Below are positions 38,245 to 49,371 of a stretch of 64,000 nt of DNA, piece after piece. Origin of the DNA: Klebsiella sp. BIGb0138 (GTDB taxonomy: Bacteria; Pseudomonadota; Gammaproteobacteria; Enterobacterales; Enterobacteriaceae); contig NZ_SMCV01000002.1 in NCBI RefSeq assembly GCF_004342285.1, positions 620,001 to 684,000 of the forward strand, written 5' to 3'. Within the stretch, counting starts at the first letter, position 1. The number at the start of each line of letters is the position of its first letter. The notes beneath the pieces are model-generated. The model saw only the letters and a list, made by a program, of their open reading frames with translations, made no database searches and was not told the origin of the DNA. The position numbers and the translations under genes are program-made.

Positions 38245-38315
38245 ATTTACCGTTCTCTATAACCGAAACCGTGCAACAGGACCGACTTCGTTTGTTATAA
38301 AACAATAAGTTGTAA

Positions 38316-39134
<819 letters not shown>

Positions 39135-39154
39135 TAATCGGCGTCGCTCGTTTA

Positions 39155-39226
39155 CAGGCCTGCTGTGGTCTGGTCTCCCGGACAAGGCCGTTGCCTCGCT
39201 CCGGGAATCACCTCACCGCAGGCCTG
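39155..39226 (+). other. Intercistronic hairpin between glnH and glnP
   Basis: CAGGCCTGC (39155-39163) pairs perfectly with GCAGGCCTG (39218-39226), with an inner TCCCGG/CCGGGA stem (39176-39181/39201-39206). No U-run follows. It likely stabilises the glnH message and reduces read-through, giving more binding protein than permease. Confidence 0.7.
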
Positions 39227-39283
39227 AGTCATTTTTTCGCAGAGGTTGTCCTCTGTTTTTCGACACGGTAACAGGAACGAATT

Positions 39284-39943
39284 ATGCAGTTTGACTGGAG
39301 TGCCATCTGGCCCGCCATTCCGATTTTGCTGGAAGGCGCCAAAATGACGCTGTGGATTTCCGTCCTCGGCCTGGCTGGCGGCCTGATTATCGGCCTCGTC
39401 GCCGGTTTCGCCCGCTGCTTTGGCGGCTGGATCGCCAACCACATCGCGTTAGTGTTCATTGAGATCATTCGCGGCACCCCGATCGTGGTGCAGGTCATGT
39501 TTATCTACTTCGCCCTGCCAATGGCGTTTAATGATTTGCGCATCGACCCGTTTTCCGCGGCGGTGGTCACCATCATGATTAACTCCGGCGCCTATATCGC
39601 GGAAATTACCCGCGGCGCGGTGCTCTCTATCCATAAAGGCTTCCGCGAAGCCGGTCTGGCCCTTGGTCTCTCCCGACGCGAGACCATTCGTCACGTGATC
39701 CTGCCGCTGGCGCTGCGTCGTATGCTGCCGCCGCTGGGCAACCAATGGATCATCAGCATCAAAGATACCTCGCTCTTTATCGTCATCGGCGTCGCCGAAC
39801 TGACCCGCCAGGGCCAGGAGATTATTGCCGGTAACTTCCGCGCGCTGGAAATCTGGAGCGCCGTTGCCGTGATTTATCTGATCATCACCCTGGTGTTGAG
39901 CTTCATTCTGCGTCGTCTTGAAAGAAGGATGAAAATCCTGTGA
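39284..39943 (+). CDS. glnP: Glutamine ABC transporter permease GlnP
   Basis: Inner-membrane permease, 219 aa (E. coli length), with about five membrane segments. The EAA loop [20 protein letters not shown] (about 125-144) contacts GlnQ. It dimerises to form the glutamine channel. The stop overlaps the GTG start of glnQ (GTGA). Confidence 0.97.
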   Translation: MQFDWSAIWPAIPILLEGAKMTLWISVLGLAGGLIIGLVAGFARCFGGWIANHIALVFIEIIRGTPIVVQVMFIYFALPMAFNDLRIDPFSAAVVTIMINSGAYIAEITRGAVLSIHKGFREAGLALGLSRRETIRHVILPLALRRMLPPLGNQWIISIKDTSLFIVIGVAELTRQGQEIIAGNFRALEIWSAVAVIYLIITLVLSFILRRLERRMKIL

Positions 39944-40662
39944 TTGAATTTAAAAACGTTTCCAAGCACTTTGGCCCAACCAAGGTGCTGCATGATATCG
40001 ATCTGAAGATCAACCAGGGCGAAGTGGTGGTGATCATCGGGCCGTCCGGCTCCGGAAAATCAACTCTGCTGCGCTGCATCAACAAACTGGAAGAGATCAC
40101 CAGCGGCGAGCTGATTGTCGATGGCCTGAAGGTCAATGACCCGAAGGTCGACGAGCGCCTGATCCGCCAGGAAGCCGGGATGGTGTTCCAGCAGTTTTAT
40201 CTCTTCCCGCACCTGACGGCGCTGGAGAACGTCATGTTCGGGCCGCTGCGCGTACGCGGCGCGAAAAAAGAGGCGGCAGAGAAACTGGCGCAAGATCTGC
40301 TGGAGAAAGTGGGTCTGGCGGAACGCGCCCACCACTATCCTTCTGAACTGTCCGGCGGCCAGCAGCAGCGCGTGGCGATCGCCCGTGCGCTGGCGGTGAA
40401 ACCTAAAATGATGCTGTTTGATGAGCCCACCTCGGCGCTGGACCCGGAACTGCGTCACGAAGTGCTGAAGGTTATGCAGGATCTGGCGGAAGAAGGCATG
40501 ACGATGGTCATCGTCACCCACGAAATCGGCTTTGCCGAGAAGGTGGCTTCCCGGCTGATCTTCATTGATAAAGGGCGCATTGCGGAAGATGGTAACCCGC
40601 AGGAGCTGGTCAGGAACCCACCGAGCCCGCGTCTGCGCGAATTCCTCCAGCACGTAGCCTGA
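39940..40662 (+). CDS. glnQ: Glutamine ABC transporter ATP-binding protein GlnQ
   Basis: ATPase of the glutamine importer, 240 aa. The start is GTG 39940, overlapping the glnP stop. Walker [10 protein letters not shown] is residues 34-42, signature LSGGQQQR near 135, and Walker [12 protein letters not shown] near 157. The H-loop is [12 protein letters not shown]. Last gene of glnHPQ; a GC-rich hairpin follows. Confidence 0.98.
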   Translation: MIEFKNVSKHFGPTKVLHDIDLKINQGEVVVIIGPSGSGKSTLLRCINKLEEITSGELIVDGLKVNDPKVDERLIRQEAGMVFQQFYLFPHLTALENVMFGPLRVRGAKKEAAEKLAQDLLEKVGLAERAHHYPSELSGGQQQRVAIARALAVKPKMMLFDEPTSALDPELRHEVLKVMQDLAEEGMTMVIVTHEIGFAEKVASRLIFIDKGRIAEDGNPQELVRNPPSPRLREFLQHVA

Positions 40663-40673
40663 CCGTCAACAAC

Positions 40674-40700
40674 GGCTCCCCCAACGCGGGGGGCCGCTTT
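40674..40700 (+). terminator. Probable terminator after glnQ
   Basis: GGCTCCCCC and GGGGGGGCC-like arms with an AACGC loop, then GCTTT. The U-run is short, so termination may be partial. Confidence 0.5.
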
Positions 40701-40775
40701 CCAGACTCATCTCACCGCCCCCCTCCGCCCATCAACTTCTATACTTAATGGTTTTGGAATGAGAGGGAGGCGCCT

Positions 40776-42998
40776 GTGCCGTGGATCCTGTTACTGCTTG
40801 CAACGCTGTTTACCGCCCCGCTGTCGGCAGCCGCGCTACCCGGCGCCCCGACCGCCACCGCCGATCGCTCCGCCAGCAGTGAACCCGATCTTGCGAAGAA
40901 GAAAGCCGCCTATGCCGCGCTGGCCGACGTACTGGATAACGATGCCGCACGCCAGGAGCTGATCGACCAGCTGCGCACCGCCGCCGCCACGCCGCCGCCG
41001 GCCAGCGCGCCGAAACTGACGCCGCCGGAAGAGAAAGATGAACGTACGGTGCTGGAAAATGTCACCCAAATCAGCCGCGAGTACGGCGAACGCTTCGCCT
41101 CGCGTTTCTCTCAGCTGTGGCGCAATATCACCGCTTCGGCGCATAAACCCTTTCATGCCGATACCTTTCGCAACGCCGCGGGCCACTTCCTGCTGCTGGC
41201 CGCGCTGGTCTTCGCCTTCTGGTGGTTAGTGCGCCTGGCCGCCCTGCCGCTGTATCGCAAAATGGGCCAATGGGGACGACGGAAAAACCACGATCGCGGC
41301 AACTGGCTGCAGCTGCCGGCCACCATCGCCGGCGCGTTTATTTTCGACCTGCTCCTGCTGGCGCTCACGCTGTTTATCGGCCAGATGCTCAGCGACCGGT
41401 TTAACGGCGGCAGCCGCACCATCGCCTTTCAGCAAAGCCTGTTCCTCAACGCCTTCGCCCTGATTGAGTTCTTTAAAGCCATTCTGCGCCTGATTTTTTG
41501 CCCGCGGGTGGCGGAGCTGCGCCCCTTTAACCTCAGCGATGAGGGCGCCAGATACTGGAACCTCCGTCTCAGCGCGTTGAGCAGCCTGATTGGCTACGGT
41601 CTTATCGTGGCGGTACCGATTATCTCCAACCAGGTCAATGTGCAGGTTGGTGCGCTGGCCAACGTGATAATCATGCTCTGTATCACCCTGTGGGCGTTGT
41701 ATCTGATCTTCCATAATAAGAAACTGATTACCGAGGAGCTGCTCCATCTGGCGGATCGCTCGCTGACCTTCTTCAGCCTGTTTATCCGCGCCTTCGCGCT
41801 GATCTGGCACTGGCTGGCCTGCGCCTATTTTATCGTGCTGTTTTTCTTTTCCCTCTTCGATCCCGGCAACAGCCTGAAGTTTATGATGGGGGCCACGGTA
41901 CGCAGCCTGGCGATTATCGGCGCCGCCGCGCTGGTCTCCGGCATTCTATCGCGCTGGATAGCCAAAACCATCACCCTGTCGCCGCACACCCAGCGTAACT
42001 ACCCGGAGCTGCAAAAACGGCTGAACGGCTGGATCTCGGCCTCGCTCAAGGTGGCGCGTATTCTGGTGGTTGCCGTGGCGATCATGCTGTTGCTCAGCGC
42101 GTGGGGGCTGTTTGATTTCTGGAACTGGATGCAAAACGGCGCCGGACAAAAAGCGGTGGATGTGCTGATCCGCATCGCGCTGATCCTGTTCTTTTCCGCC
42201 ATCGGCTGGACGCTGCTCGCCAGCCTGATTGAAAACCGCCTCGCCTCCGACATCCACGGCCGTCCGCTGCCGGGCGCCCGCGCGCGCACGCTGCTGACCC
42301 TATTCCGCAACGCGCTGGCGGTAATCATCAGCACCATCACCGCGATGATCCTGCTCTCCGAAGTGGGGGTGAATATCGCGCCGCTGCTGGCTGGCGCCGG
42401 CGCGCTGGGGCTGGCCATTTCGTTCGGCGCCCAGACGCTGGTGAAGGATATTATCACCGGGATTTTTATCCAGTTTGAGAACGGGATGAATACCGGCGAT
42501 CTGGTCACCATCGGGCCGTTAACCGGGACGGTGGAACGGATGTCGATCCGTTCGGTCGGCGTGCGCCAGGATACCGGCGCGTACCATATTATCCCGTGGT
42601 CTTCGATCACCACCTTCGCCAACTTCGTGCGCGGCATCGGTTCGGTGGTCGCCAACTACGATGTCGACAGACATGAAGATCTGGAAAAAGCCGGGCAGGC
42701 CTTGAAAGATGCGGTTGCCGCGGTGATGGCTCAGGAGGAGATTCGTGGGCTGGTGATTGGCGAACCGTCATTTGCCGGGCTGGTCGGCCTCAGCAATACG
42801 GCGTTTACCCTGCGGGTGACCTTTACCACCCTGCCGCTGAAGCAGTGGACGGTCCGTTTCGCCCTCGACACCCAGGTGAAAAAACACTTCGACCTCGCCG
42901 GGGTACGGGCGCCGGTACAAACTTACCAGGTCCTCCCGGCACCGGCATCGACAGCCTCCCCCGAGGCGCCTCCGGCGCCATCAGAACCGACGCTCTAG
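40776..42998 (+). CDS. ybiO: Moderate-conductance mechanosensitive channel YbiO
   Basis: Large MscS-family channel, 740 aa (E. coli 741). The start is GTG 40776 (M-P-W-I-L), with GAGAGGGAGG upstream; it begins a signal peptide cut near residue 20. A periplasmic N-terminal part (about 20-120) is followed by around eleven membrane segments. The pore helix and MscS beta domain follow: APLLAGAGALGLAISFGAQT, then VKDIITGIFIQFENGMNTGD (about 535-580). The cytoplasmic C-domain ends in a Pro/Ala-rich tail. It opens under osmotic downshock. Monocistronic, between glnQ and rlmF as in E. coli. Confidence 0.95.
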   Translation: MPWILLLLATLFTAPLSAAALPGAPTATADRSASSEPDLAKKKAAYAALADVLDNDAARQELIDQLRTAAATPPPASAPKLTPPEEKDERTVLENVTQISREYGERFASRFSQLWRNITASAHKPFHADTFRNAAGHFLLLAALVFAFWWLVRLAALPLYRKMGQWGRRKNHDRGNWLQLPATIAGAFIFDLLLLALTLFIGQMLSDRFNGGSRTIAFQQSLFLNAFALIEFFKAILRLIFCPRVAELRPFNLSDEGARYWNLRLSALSSLIGYGLIVAVPIISNQVNVQVGALANVIIMLCITLWALYLIFHNKKLITEELLHLADRSLTFFSLFIRAFALIWHWLACAYFIVLFFFSLFDPGNSLKFMMGATVRSLAIIGAAALVSGILSRWIAKTITLSPHTQRNYPELQKRLNGWISASLKVARILVVAVAIMLLLSAWGLFDFWNWMQNGAGQKAVDVLIRIALILFFSAIGWTLLASLIENRLASDIHGRPLPGARARTLLTLFRNALAVIISTITAMILLSEVGVNIAPLLAGAGALGLAISFGAQTLVKDIITGIFIQFENGMNTGDLVTIGPLTGTVERMSIRSVGVRQDTGAYHIIPWSSITTFANFVRGIGSVVANYDVDRHEDLEKAGQALKDAVAAVMAQEEIRGLVIGEPSFAGLVGLSNTAFTLRVTFTTLPLKQWTVRFALDTQVKKHFDLAGVRAPVQTYQVLPAPASTASPEAPPAPSEPTL

Positions 42999-43053
42999 CG
43001 TGAGGCCCGGGCGGCACAGACCGCCCGGCCGTCGTCACTGCGCCGGCTCACGG

Positions 43054-43968
43054 CTACAGCGGGCGGCGACGTTTCGCTTCGTCCATAAAGGTCCAGGCAA
43101 TGAAACGGCTCTGCTTCTGCCCCTGAGCCATCTCTTTTTTCACCACCTTCACTGCGCCAACGTCGGTCAGGGTACGATACAGCGGCGGCAGATTATCGCC
43201 GCGGGAGACCAGCGAGGTGAACCATTTCACCTGACGACCAAACTGCTGGCTTTCGCGAATCATCCGGGTGATAAACGCGACCTCGCCGCCTTCACACCAC
43301 AGCTCCTGCTGCTGGCCGCCGAAATTCATCACGCTGTCTGCCCCAAGCCCCAGGTTACGGCGCTTGCGCTCGCCGCCCGCCTGCGCGCTGGCCGCCGAGT
43401 CATGGAACGGCGGGTTGCATAGCGTGGCGTCGTAGCACTCGTTTTTATGTATCACGCCGCTAAAGATAGCCCCGCTCTCTTTCTGGCGACGCAGGCGAAT
43501 CTGACGGCTCAGCCCCGGGTTGCCGCTGATAATCGCCTGGGCGCTGGCGAGCGCTTCCGGGTTAATCTCACTGCCGGTAAAACGCCAGCCGTACTCATGC
43601 GCGCCAATCAGCGGATAAATTAAGTTTGCCCCGGTGCCAATATCGAGGATGGTGGCATTGTCGGGAATCGTCCCGGTATCCAGCGCCAGCAGATCGGCCA
43701 GATGGTGGATATAATCCGCCCTTCCCGGTACCGGGGGGCATAAAAAGCCGTCCGGAATATCCCAGTGTTTTACCGCGTAGAAGTGCGCCAGCAGCGCCTT
43801 ATTCAGCGCCTTCACCGCCAGCGGGTTAGCAAAGTCGATGGTCTGTTCGCCCAGCGGATTCAGGGTGATAAAGCCCTCCAGCTCCGGATGAGCCTGGCAT
43901 AGCGCGGGCAAATCATAACGTTGATGATGACGGTTACGCGGGTGTAACCCCGGTTTCTGGGCTTTCAT
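43054..43968 (-). CDS. rlmF: 23S rRNA adenine(1618)-N6-methyltransferase RlmF
   Basis: SAM-dependent methyltransferase that modifies A1618 of 23S rRNA, 304 aa (E. coli 308). The SAM-binding motif I is [16 protein letters not shown] (near residue 110) and the catalytic N6-adenine motif is Asn185-Pro-Pro-Phe in CNPPFHDS. The N-terminus [14 protein letters not shown] is conserved. It converges with ybiO and is divergent from the flavin reductase-like gene at 44064. Confidence 0.96.
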   Translation of the reverse strand: MKAQKPGLHPRNRHHQRYDLPALCQAHPELEGFITLNPLGEQTIDFANPLAVKALNKALLAHFYAVKHWDIPDGFLCPPVPGRADYIHHLADLLALDTGTIPDNATILDIGTGANLIYPLIGAHEYGWRFTGSEINPEALASAQAIISGNPGLSRQIRLRRQKESGAIFSGVIHKNECYDATLCNPPFHDSAASAQAGGERKRRNLGLGADSVMNFGGQQQELWCEGGEVAFITRMIRESQQFGRQVKWFTSLVSRGDNLPPLYRTLTDVGAVKVVKKEMAQGQKQSRFIAWTFMDEAKRRRPL

Positions 43969-44063
43969 GGCAATCTCCTTTGAACAGCCGCGTAAGATAC
44001 CCGTTGACGGCGGCGCGGTAAATAAGGGAGTCTGGATATCTCCTATTCGGTTACGGGTGTTCT

Positions 44064-44678
44064 ATGTATTTCTATCAACCTTCACAAGGACATGGCCTGC
44101 CGCACGACCCGCTTAACGCAATTATCGGGCCGCGCCCGATCGGCTGGATTGCGTCTCTGGACACGGCGGGACAGCGCAATCTGGCTCCCTACAGTTTTTT
44201 CAACTGCTTTAACTATCGGCCACCCATTATCGGTTTTGCCAGCAGCGGATGGAAAGACAGTGTACAGAATATTGTCGAAACCAAAGAATTTGTCTGGAAT
44301 CTGGCGACCCGCCCGCTGGCTGAAGCGATGAACGAGACCTCCGCCAGTATCCCGCGTCACGAAGATGAGTTTGTCCGCGCCGGGCTGACCCCCGCAGACA
44401 GTCGCCTCGTCGCCGCGCCTCGGGTAGCGGAGAGTCCGGTGAACTTCGAGTGCCGGTTATCCCAATGCATTCGCCTGACCACCGCCGATGGCGCCCCCAT
44501 CGACAGTTGGCTGGTGCTGGGGGAAGTGGTGGCGGTCCATATCGACGAATCGCTGCTGGAGAATGGCGTGTATCAGACCGCGAAGGCCCAGCCGATTCTC
44601 CGTGCCGGCGGCCCGAGCGCCTATTACGCGATTGATGAAAGTCTGCGTTTTGACCTGATCCGCCCGGACGCGCGCTAA
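44064..44678 (+). CDS. Flavin reductase-like domain protein
   Basis: A 204-aa FMN-binding split-barrel protein of the flavin-reductase-like family. GPRPIGWIASLD (about 22-33), NLAPYSFFNCF (about 39-49) and the later FVWNLATRPLAEAMN are family hallmarks. It probably binds FMN and may reduce flavin or an aromatic substrate; the partner is unknown. E. coli does not have this gene at the equivalent place. ATG 44064 lacks a strong ribosome binding site. A GC-rich hairpin (GCCGGCCGGGC area near 44715-44735) follows. Confidence 0.88.
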   Translation: MYFYQPSQGHGLPHDPLNAIIGPRPIGWIASLDTAGQRNLAPYSFFNCFNYRPPIIGFASSGWKDSVQNIVETKEFVWNLATRPLAEAMNETSASIPRHEDEFVRAGLTPADSRLVAAPRVAESPVNFECRLSQCIRLTTADGAPIDSWLVLGEVVAVHIDESLLENGVYQTAKAQPILRAGGPSAYYAIDESLRFDLIRPDAR

Positions 44679-44856
44679 CCCCGCCTGACCGCGCCCCCTT
44701 CTGCCCGGCCTGCTGCGCAAACGGCCGGCCGGGCAGCAGATTATCGCGCCGTTCATGCAAAAAAGTCGTTGTTTGCCTTCAGTTTTTTATCCTGTCTATC
44801 CTGCGGCAAAGGCCTAAACTTAGAGTATGTCCCATGCGGTTAATGAGGATATGCTC

Positions 44857-45123
44857 ATGAGAAGAAATGTGCTGGTACTCATCACCATCGCGCTCGCCGC
44901 CAGCTCGTTTATGGCCCCGGCCGAGATACTCCCTTCCCCCACTATTCCCGAAAGCGGTCCGTTGCGCCCGGTCGGTACCGTCTCGGCCTCAGGCGCCAGC
45001 AATCTGGATGATTTGCAGGCAAAACTGGCGCAAAAAGCGCATGAACAAGGGGCGATCGCCTGGCGTATCAACTCCGCCAACAGCGCCAATAAAATGTCCG
45101 GGACCGCCATTATCTATAAATAA
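44857..45123 (+). CDS. mcbA: DUF1471 periplasmic protein McbA (YbiM)
   Basis: Small YhcN/BhsA/McbA-family protein. From ATG 44857 (MRRNVLVLITIALA), eight bases after GAGG, it has 88 aa; upstream ATGs at 44827 and 44851 have worse sites. A signal peptide is followed by the DUF1471 core GPLRPVGTVSASGASNLDDL and the ending SGTAIIYK. In E. coli McbA affects colanic acid and biofilm. It is a paralogue of ybiJ, on the other side of fiu-ybiX-ybiI. Confidence 0.88.
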   Translation: MRRNVLVLITIALAASSFMAPAEILPSPTIPESGPLRPVGTVSASGASNLDDLQAKLAQKAHEQGAIAWRINSANSANKMSGTAIIYK

Positions 45124-45268
45124 GCCGCGGCTAAACGGGTCGGTGACCATCGGGCCTCCGACTCTCATGGTGAGCCAGCCGCCCGCCGTTTATGTAGAAA
45201 AAATGTAATGCACGTAAAGAAATGTATTTATTTTTTTATCAATGAGTGATAGAAATTTGCCGTTATTT

Positions 45269-45293
45269 GATAATGGTTATCAAAATCATTATC
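45269..45293. promoter_or_regulatory. Fur box upstream of fiu
   Basis: GATAATGGTTATC-AAAATCATTATC contains overlapping GATAAT/ATTATC repeats of the Fur consensus, 105 bp before the fiu ATG. The 274-bp gap 45124-45397 shows no gene. Confidence 0.85.
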
Positions 45294-45397
45294 AAACGCA
45301 TTGTTATTTTAACAAATCACCTGCAGTGGTCGGGACCCGGCATCGCTGGGCCTGCGGCCGTAATGGCTTAAATTAAAACTATAAGTTGCTTATTGAA

Positions 45398-47683
45398 ATG
45401 GACAAAAAACAGAATTTACCTTTCAGCAGTTTTAGCTCGCTGACGATCTTTACCGGTCTGTGTCTGAGCCTGTCGCCGACAGGACAGGTGCTGGCCGCAG
45501 ACAGCAGTGAAAAAAATAGCGGTGAAACGCTGGTGGTGGAAGCGCAGGCTCCCTCTTTGTATGCCCCCACGCAATCCGCCGACCCTAAATTCTCCCGCCC
45601 GCTCGCGGATACCACGCGTACAGTAACGGTCGTCTCCGATCAGGTGATGAAAGATCAGGGCGTGACCAACCTGACCGATGCGCTAAAAAACGTCCCTGGC
45701 GTCGGGGCCTTCTATGCAGGTGAAAACGGTAGCTCATCGACCGGCGATTCCATTTATATGCGTGGGGCCGATACGTCTAACAGCATCTATGTCGACGGTG
45801 TCCGCGATATCGGCAGCGTGACCCGCGATACCTTTAACACTGAACAGGTGGAAGTGATTAAAGGCCCGTCGGGGTCTGACTACGGCCGTAGCGCCCCTAC
45901 CGGCTCAATCAATATGATCAGCAAGCAGCCGCGCCTGGACTCCGGTATCGATGCCTCCGTCAGCGCCGGCAGCGCCTGGTTGCGCCGCGGCACGCTCGAT
46001 ATCAATGAGGCCATCGGCGAAACCAGCGCCGTGCGTCTGAACCTGATGGGTGAGAAAACCCACGATGCCGGCCGCGATAACGTCAAAAATGAACGTTACG
46101 GCGTCGCGCCATCGGCGGCGTTTGGTCTCGGCACGGAGAATCGTCTGTACCTGAACTATCTGCACGTGACCCAGCACAACACGCCAGATGGCGGTATCCC
46201 AACCATCGGTCTGCCGGGATACTCGGCCCCTACGGCAGGCACGGCGGCGCTCAATCACTCCGGCAAAGTCGCCACCAGCAACTTCTACGGTACCAATTCC
46301 GATTACGACGACTCCACCACCGATACGGTGACCATGCGTTTTGAGCATGACCTGAGCGATAATACCACCATCCGCAACACCACCCGCTGGTCGCGCGTAA
46401 AGCAGGATTATCTGTTGACGGCGGTGATGGGCGGCGCGACTAACATCACGCAAAGTGGCCCGGATGTTGGAGACTGGACCTGGTCGCGCCTGGCGAACAC
46501 CAAAGACGTCAGCAATAAAATTCTGACCAACCAGACCAACCTGACCTCGAAGTTCTACACCGGCTCGATCGGGCACGACATCAGCGCCGGCTTCGAGCTG
46601 ACCCGGGAAACCCAGACCAACTACGGCGTTTATCCCATCACGCCTCCGGCGGTCAATATTTACCACCCCAATAGCGATATCTCTATTGGCGGGCTGAACC
46701 GCAGCGGCGCCAATGCCAACGGGCGGACGGACACCTTCGGCGTATATGCTTTCGATACCCTGCAGATTACCCGTGATTTCGAGCTTAACGGCGGCATTCG
46801 TCTGGATAACTACCAGACTAAATACGACAGCGCGAGCCTGTGCGGCGGCACCGGCCGCGGCGCGGTTGCCTGCCCGGCCGGCGTCGCGGTGAACTCGCCG
46901 GTCACCACGGTAGATACCTCAACGAGCGGCAATCTGGTGAACTGGAAAGCCGGCGCGCTGTACCACTTGACCGATAACGGCAACGTTTACGTTAACTACG
47001 CGATCTCGCAGCAGCCCCCGGGCGGCAACAACTTCGCCCTGGCTCAGAGCGGTACCGGGAATAGCGCCAACCGTACCGATTTCAAACCGCAGAAAGCGAA
47101 GACCAGCGAAGTCGGCACCAAGTGGGAGCTGATGGATAAGCGTCTGCTGCTGACGGCGGCGGTTTTCCGTACCGATATTGAGAACGAAGTCGAGCAAAAC
47201 GACGACGGCACCTATTCGCAGTACGGTAAAAAACGCGTCGAAGGTTATGAGCTGTCGCTGGCCGGTAATATCACGCCGGACTGGCAGGTCATCGGCGGAT
47301 ACACCCAGCAGCACGCCAGCATCCGTGAAGGCGCCAACATCTCCCAGGATGGCACCAGCGCGCTGCCGTACACGCCGGAGCACGCCTTTACCCTCTGGAG
47401 CCAGTACCAGGCAACCGATGCGATCGCCCTTGGCGCAGGCGCTCGTTACATCGGCAGCATGCATCGCGGCAGCGACGGCGCCGTCGGTACGCCGTCCTAC
47501 ACCGAAGGCTACTGGGTGGCCGACGCTAAAGTGGGCTATCGTATCAACCGAAACGTCGATCTGCAGCTGAACGTCTATAACCTGTTCGATACCAATTATG
47601 TCGCCTCAATCAACAAGAGCGGCTACCGTTATCACCCAGGCGAACCGCGGACCTTCCTGCTGACCGCCAACGTCCATTTCTAA
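45398..47683 (+). CDS. fiu: TonB-dependent catecholate siderophore receptor Fiu
   Basis: Outer-membrane receptor for ferric catecholates (dihydroxybenzoyl compounds) and catechol-bearing antibiotics. From ATG 45398 it has 761 aa (E. coli 760). Signal peptide about 1-35 (cut after VLA). The TonB box ETLVVEA is near residue 46, the plug domain follows ([18 protein letters not shown] to [11 protein letters not shown]), then the 22-strand barrel ending in Phe (FLLTANVHF). No strong ribosome binding site is seen before the ATG. Fur repressed through the box upstream; ybiX follows. Confidence 0.96.
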   Translation: MDKKQNLPFSSFSSLTIFTGLCLSLSPTGQVLAADSSEKNSGETLVVEAQAPSLYAPTQSADPKFSRPLADTTRTVTVVSDQVMKDQGVTNLTDALKNVPGVGAFYAGENGSSSTGDSIYMRGADTSNSIYVDGVRDIGSVTRDTFNTEQVEVIKGPSGSDYGRSAPTGSINMISKQPRLDSGIDASVSAGSAWLRRGTLDINEAIGETSAVRLNLMGEKTHDAGRDNVKNERYGVAPSAAFGLGTENRLYLNYLHVTQHNTPDGGIPTIGLPGYSAPTAGTAALNHSGKVATSNFYGTNSDYDDSTTDTVTMRFEHDLSDNTTIRNTTRWSRVKQDYLLTAVMGGATNITQSGPDVGDWTWSRLANTKDVSNKILTNQTNLTSKFYTGSIGHDISAGFELTRETQTNYGVYPITPPAVNIYHPNSDISIGGLNRSGANANGRTDTFGVYAFDTLQITRDFELNGGIRLDNYQTKYDSASLCGGTGRGAVACPAGVAVNSPVTTVDTSTSGNLVNWKAGALYHLTDNGNVYVNYAISQQPPGGNNFALAQSGTGNSANRTDFKPQKAKTSEVGTKWELMDKRLLLTAAVFRTDIENEVEQNDDGTYSQYGKKRVEGYELSLAGNITPDWQVIGGYTQQHASIREGANISQDGTSALPYTPEHAFTLWSQYQATDAIALGAGARYIGSMHRGSDGAVGTPSYTEGYWVADAKVGYRINRNVDLQLNVYNLFDTNYVASINKSGYRYHPGEPRTFLLTANVHF

Positions 47684-47729
47684 TCCACACACGGGGCGGC
47701 AACGCCCCGTTTTCTCAGGAGACACCACG

Positions 47730-48407
47730 ATGATGTACCATATTCCCGCCGTTCTCAGCCCGCAGGAAGTTGATGATTTTCGCGCGCAGCTGCAGCAGGC
47801 CGAATGGGTTGACGGGCGAGCTACCACCGGCGATCAGGGCGCGCAGGTGAAAAAAAACCAGCAGGTCGACACCCGCACGCCTCTGTACGCTGAACTGCAG
47901 AATAAGGTCCTCGCCGCGCTCAACCGCAGCTCGCTATTCTTCGCCGCCGCGTTGCCTAAAACCCTCTCCAGCCCGCTGTTTAACCGCTATCAGCAGAGTG
48001 AAACCTACGGTTTTCACGTTGACGGCGCGGTCCGTAGTCAGGCCCAGGGCGGCTGGATGCGTACCGACCTTTCCGCCACCCTGTTCCTCAGCGCGCCGGA
48101 GAGCTATGAAGGCGGAGAGCTGGTGGTGAACGACACCTACGGTCAGCATGCGGTCAAACTCCCGGCGGGCGACCTGGTACTCTACCCCTCAAGCAGTCTG
48201 CACTGCGTGACGCCAGTCACCGGCGGCGTGCGGGTGGCCTCTTTCCTCTGGATCCAGTCAATGGTCCGGGACGACAAGCGCCGCGGTATGCTGTTTGAGC
48301 TGGATCGTAATATTCAAACCCTGAAGAGCCGCCACGGCGAAAGTGATGAGGTGCTATCGCTGCTGAATCTGTACCATAACCTGCTGCGGGACTGGTCGGA
48401 AATCTGA
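47730..48407 (+). CDS. ybiX: PKHD-type Fe(II)/2-oxoglutarate hydroxylase YbiX (PiuC)
   Basis: Cytoplasmic 2-oxoglutarate iron dioxygenase, 225 aa. The iron ligands are His96, Asp98 (HVDGAV) and His158 (SSLHCVTPV); Arg168 would bind 2-oxoglutarate. It lies 46 bp after fiu, with CAGGAG upstream, and is probably co-transcribed and iron-regulated. Homologues (PiuC) next to catecholate receptors influence siderophore-drug susceptibility; the substrate is not known. Confidence 0.94.
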   Translation: MMYHIPAVLSPQEVDDFRAQLQQAEWVDGRATTGDQGAQVKKNQQVDTRTPLYAELQNKVLAALNRSSLFFAAALPKTLSSPLFNRYQQSETYGFHVDGAVRSQAQGGWMRTDLSATLFLSAPESYEGGELVVNDTYGQHAVKLPAGDLVLYPSSSLHCVTPVTGGVRVASFLWIQSMVRDDKRRGMLFELDRNIQTLKSRHGESDEVLSLLNLYHNLLRDWSEI

Positions 48408-48476
48408 TCCCTTGCCTGACCCTTTTTTGCCCCCATCTTCTCTATACTGACAGTAACAACAGTGAGGAGGTGCATC

Positions 48477-48743
48477 ATGGCATCAGGTTGGGCAAATGAT
48501 GGCGCAGTTCAGGATCAGATCGACAGCACCATTGACGATGCGGTCGCGCGGGCGAGAAACGCCCTTCCCAGCGGGGAGAGCAACAAATTTTGTGATGAAT
48601 GCGGAGAGCCGATTCCCGAGGCCCGGCGCAAGGCGATTCCTGGGGTCAGATTCTGCGTGAAGTGCCAGCAGGATAAAGATTTACATAACAATACATTTTC
48701 AGGATATAATCGCCGCGGATCCAAGGATAGCCAGCTACGCTGA
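48477..48743 (+). CDS. ybiI: DksA/TraR-type zinc finger protein YbiI
   Basis: An 88-aa protein with a C4 zinc finger (Cys39-x2-Cys42, Cys60-x2-Cys63). I choose ATG 48477 (MASGWAND), after GAGGAGG, giving the E. coli length; a start 15 bases earlier would include the ribosome binding site. The C-terminus GYNRRGSKDSQLR is conserved. Its role, perhaps RNA-polymerase-binding like short DksA relatives, is unproven. Confidence 0.93.
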   Translation: MASGWANDGAVQDQIDSTIDDAVARARNALPSGESNKFCDECGEPIPEARRKAIPGVRFCVKCQQDKDLHNNTFSGYNRRGSKDSQLR

Positions 48744-48964
48744 CCTTCATTTACCGTTCATTACCACAGCATGGATTATCTTTTCGCGCACGTTTTCCGG
48801 CGAAAAAAGTGGCAAAATGTGCCCTGAAAAGTTTCTGCCCCTCTCTACCGTCCCGCGGGGACACGAACAGAAAAATAATTTATTAATATTCAATAAATTA
48901 ATAGTCATTCAAAAAATTCGATAAAGACTGTTAATTTCCTTCGATTTTATATCTCGCGAACAAA

Positions 48965-48980
48965 CGTGATACTTATCACA
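48965..48980. promoter_or_regulatory. CRP-like palindrome upstream of ybiJ
   Basis: CGTGA-TACTTA-TCACA matches 9 of 10 CRP consensus bases, 48 bp before the ybiJ ATG. An effect on ybiJ is inference. Confidence 0.45.
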
Positions 48981-49028
48981 TCGACGGAACATCGTCCTCT
49001 TAACAAAATAACCTGCGAGAGATTAATC

Positions 49029-49289
49029 ATGAAAACCATTAAATATGCTGCCGCTGCTATTGCCCTATCTGCTCTGTCCTTTGGTGCTTTCGCCGCTCAA
49101 CCGGTCACTCCATCTCAGGCTGAAAGCATGAATAAAATCGGCGTTGTGTCTGCGGAAGGCGCAACGACGCTGGATGGCCTGGAAGCCAAACTGGCGGCGA
49201 AAGCGAATGCCGCGGGCGCCACCGGTTACAGCATCACCTCCGCTAACACCAATAACAAAGTTAGCGGTACCGCGGTTATCTACAAATAA
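49029..49289 (+). CDS. ybiJ: DUF1471 family protein YbiJ
   Basis: Small periplasmic YhcN-family protein, 86 aa from ATG 49029 (GCGAGAG upstream), as in E. coli. Signal peptide 1-22 (cut after AFA). The core MNKIGVVSAEGATTLDGLEA and the ending SGTAVIYK match the family and its paralogue mcbA. A start 63 bases upstream would destroy the signal peptide. Such proteins respond to stress; no precise function is known. A terminator follows. Confidence 0.93.
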   Translation: MKTIKYAAAAIALSALSFGAFAAQPVTPSQAESMNKIGVVSAEGATTLDGLEAKLAAKANAAGATGYSITSANTNNKVSGTAVIYK

Positions 49290-49340
49290 TCGCTGCTCCA
49301 CCTGTATTAACCCTGAAAAACCCTTTAATACCCTTGTTTT

Positions 49341-49371
49341 GCCCGTCCGTGCCACCGGACGGGCTTTTTTT
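49341..49371 (+). terminator. Terminator of ybiJ
   Basis: GCCCGTCCG-TGCCAC-CGGACGGGC followed by TTTTTTT. Confidence 0.9.
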
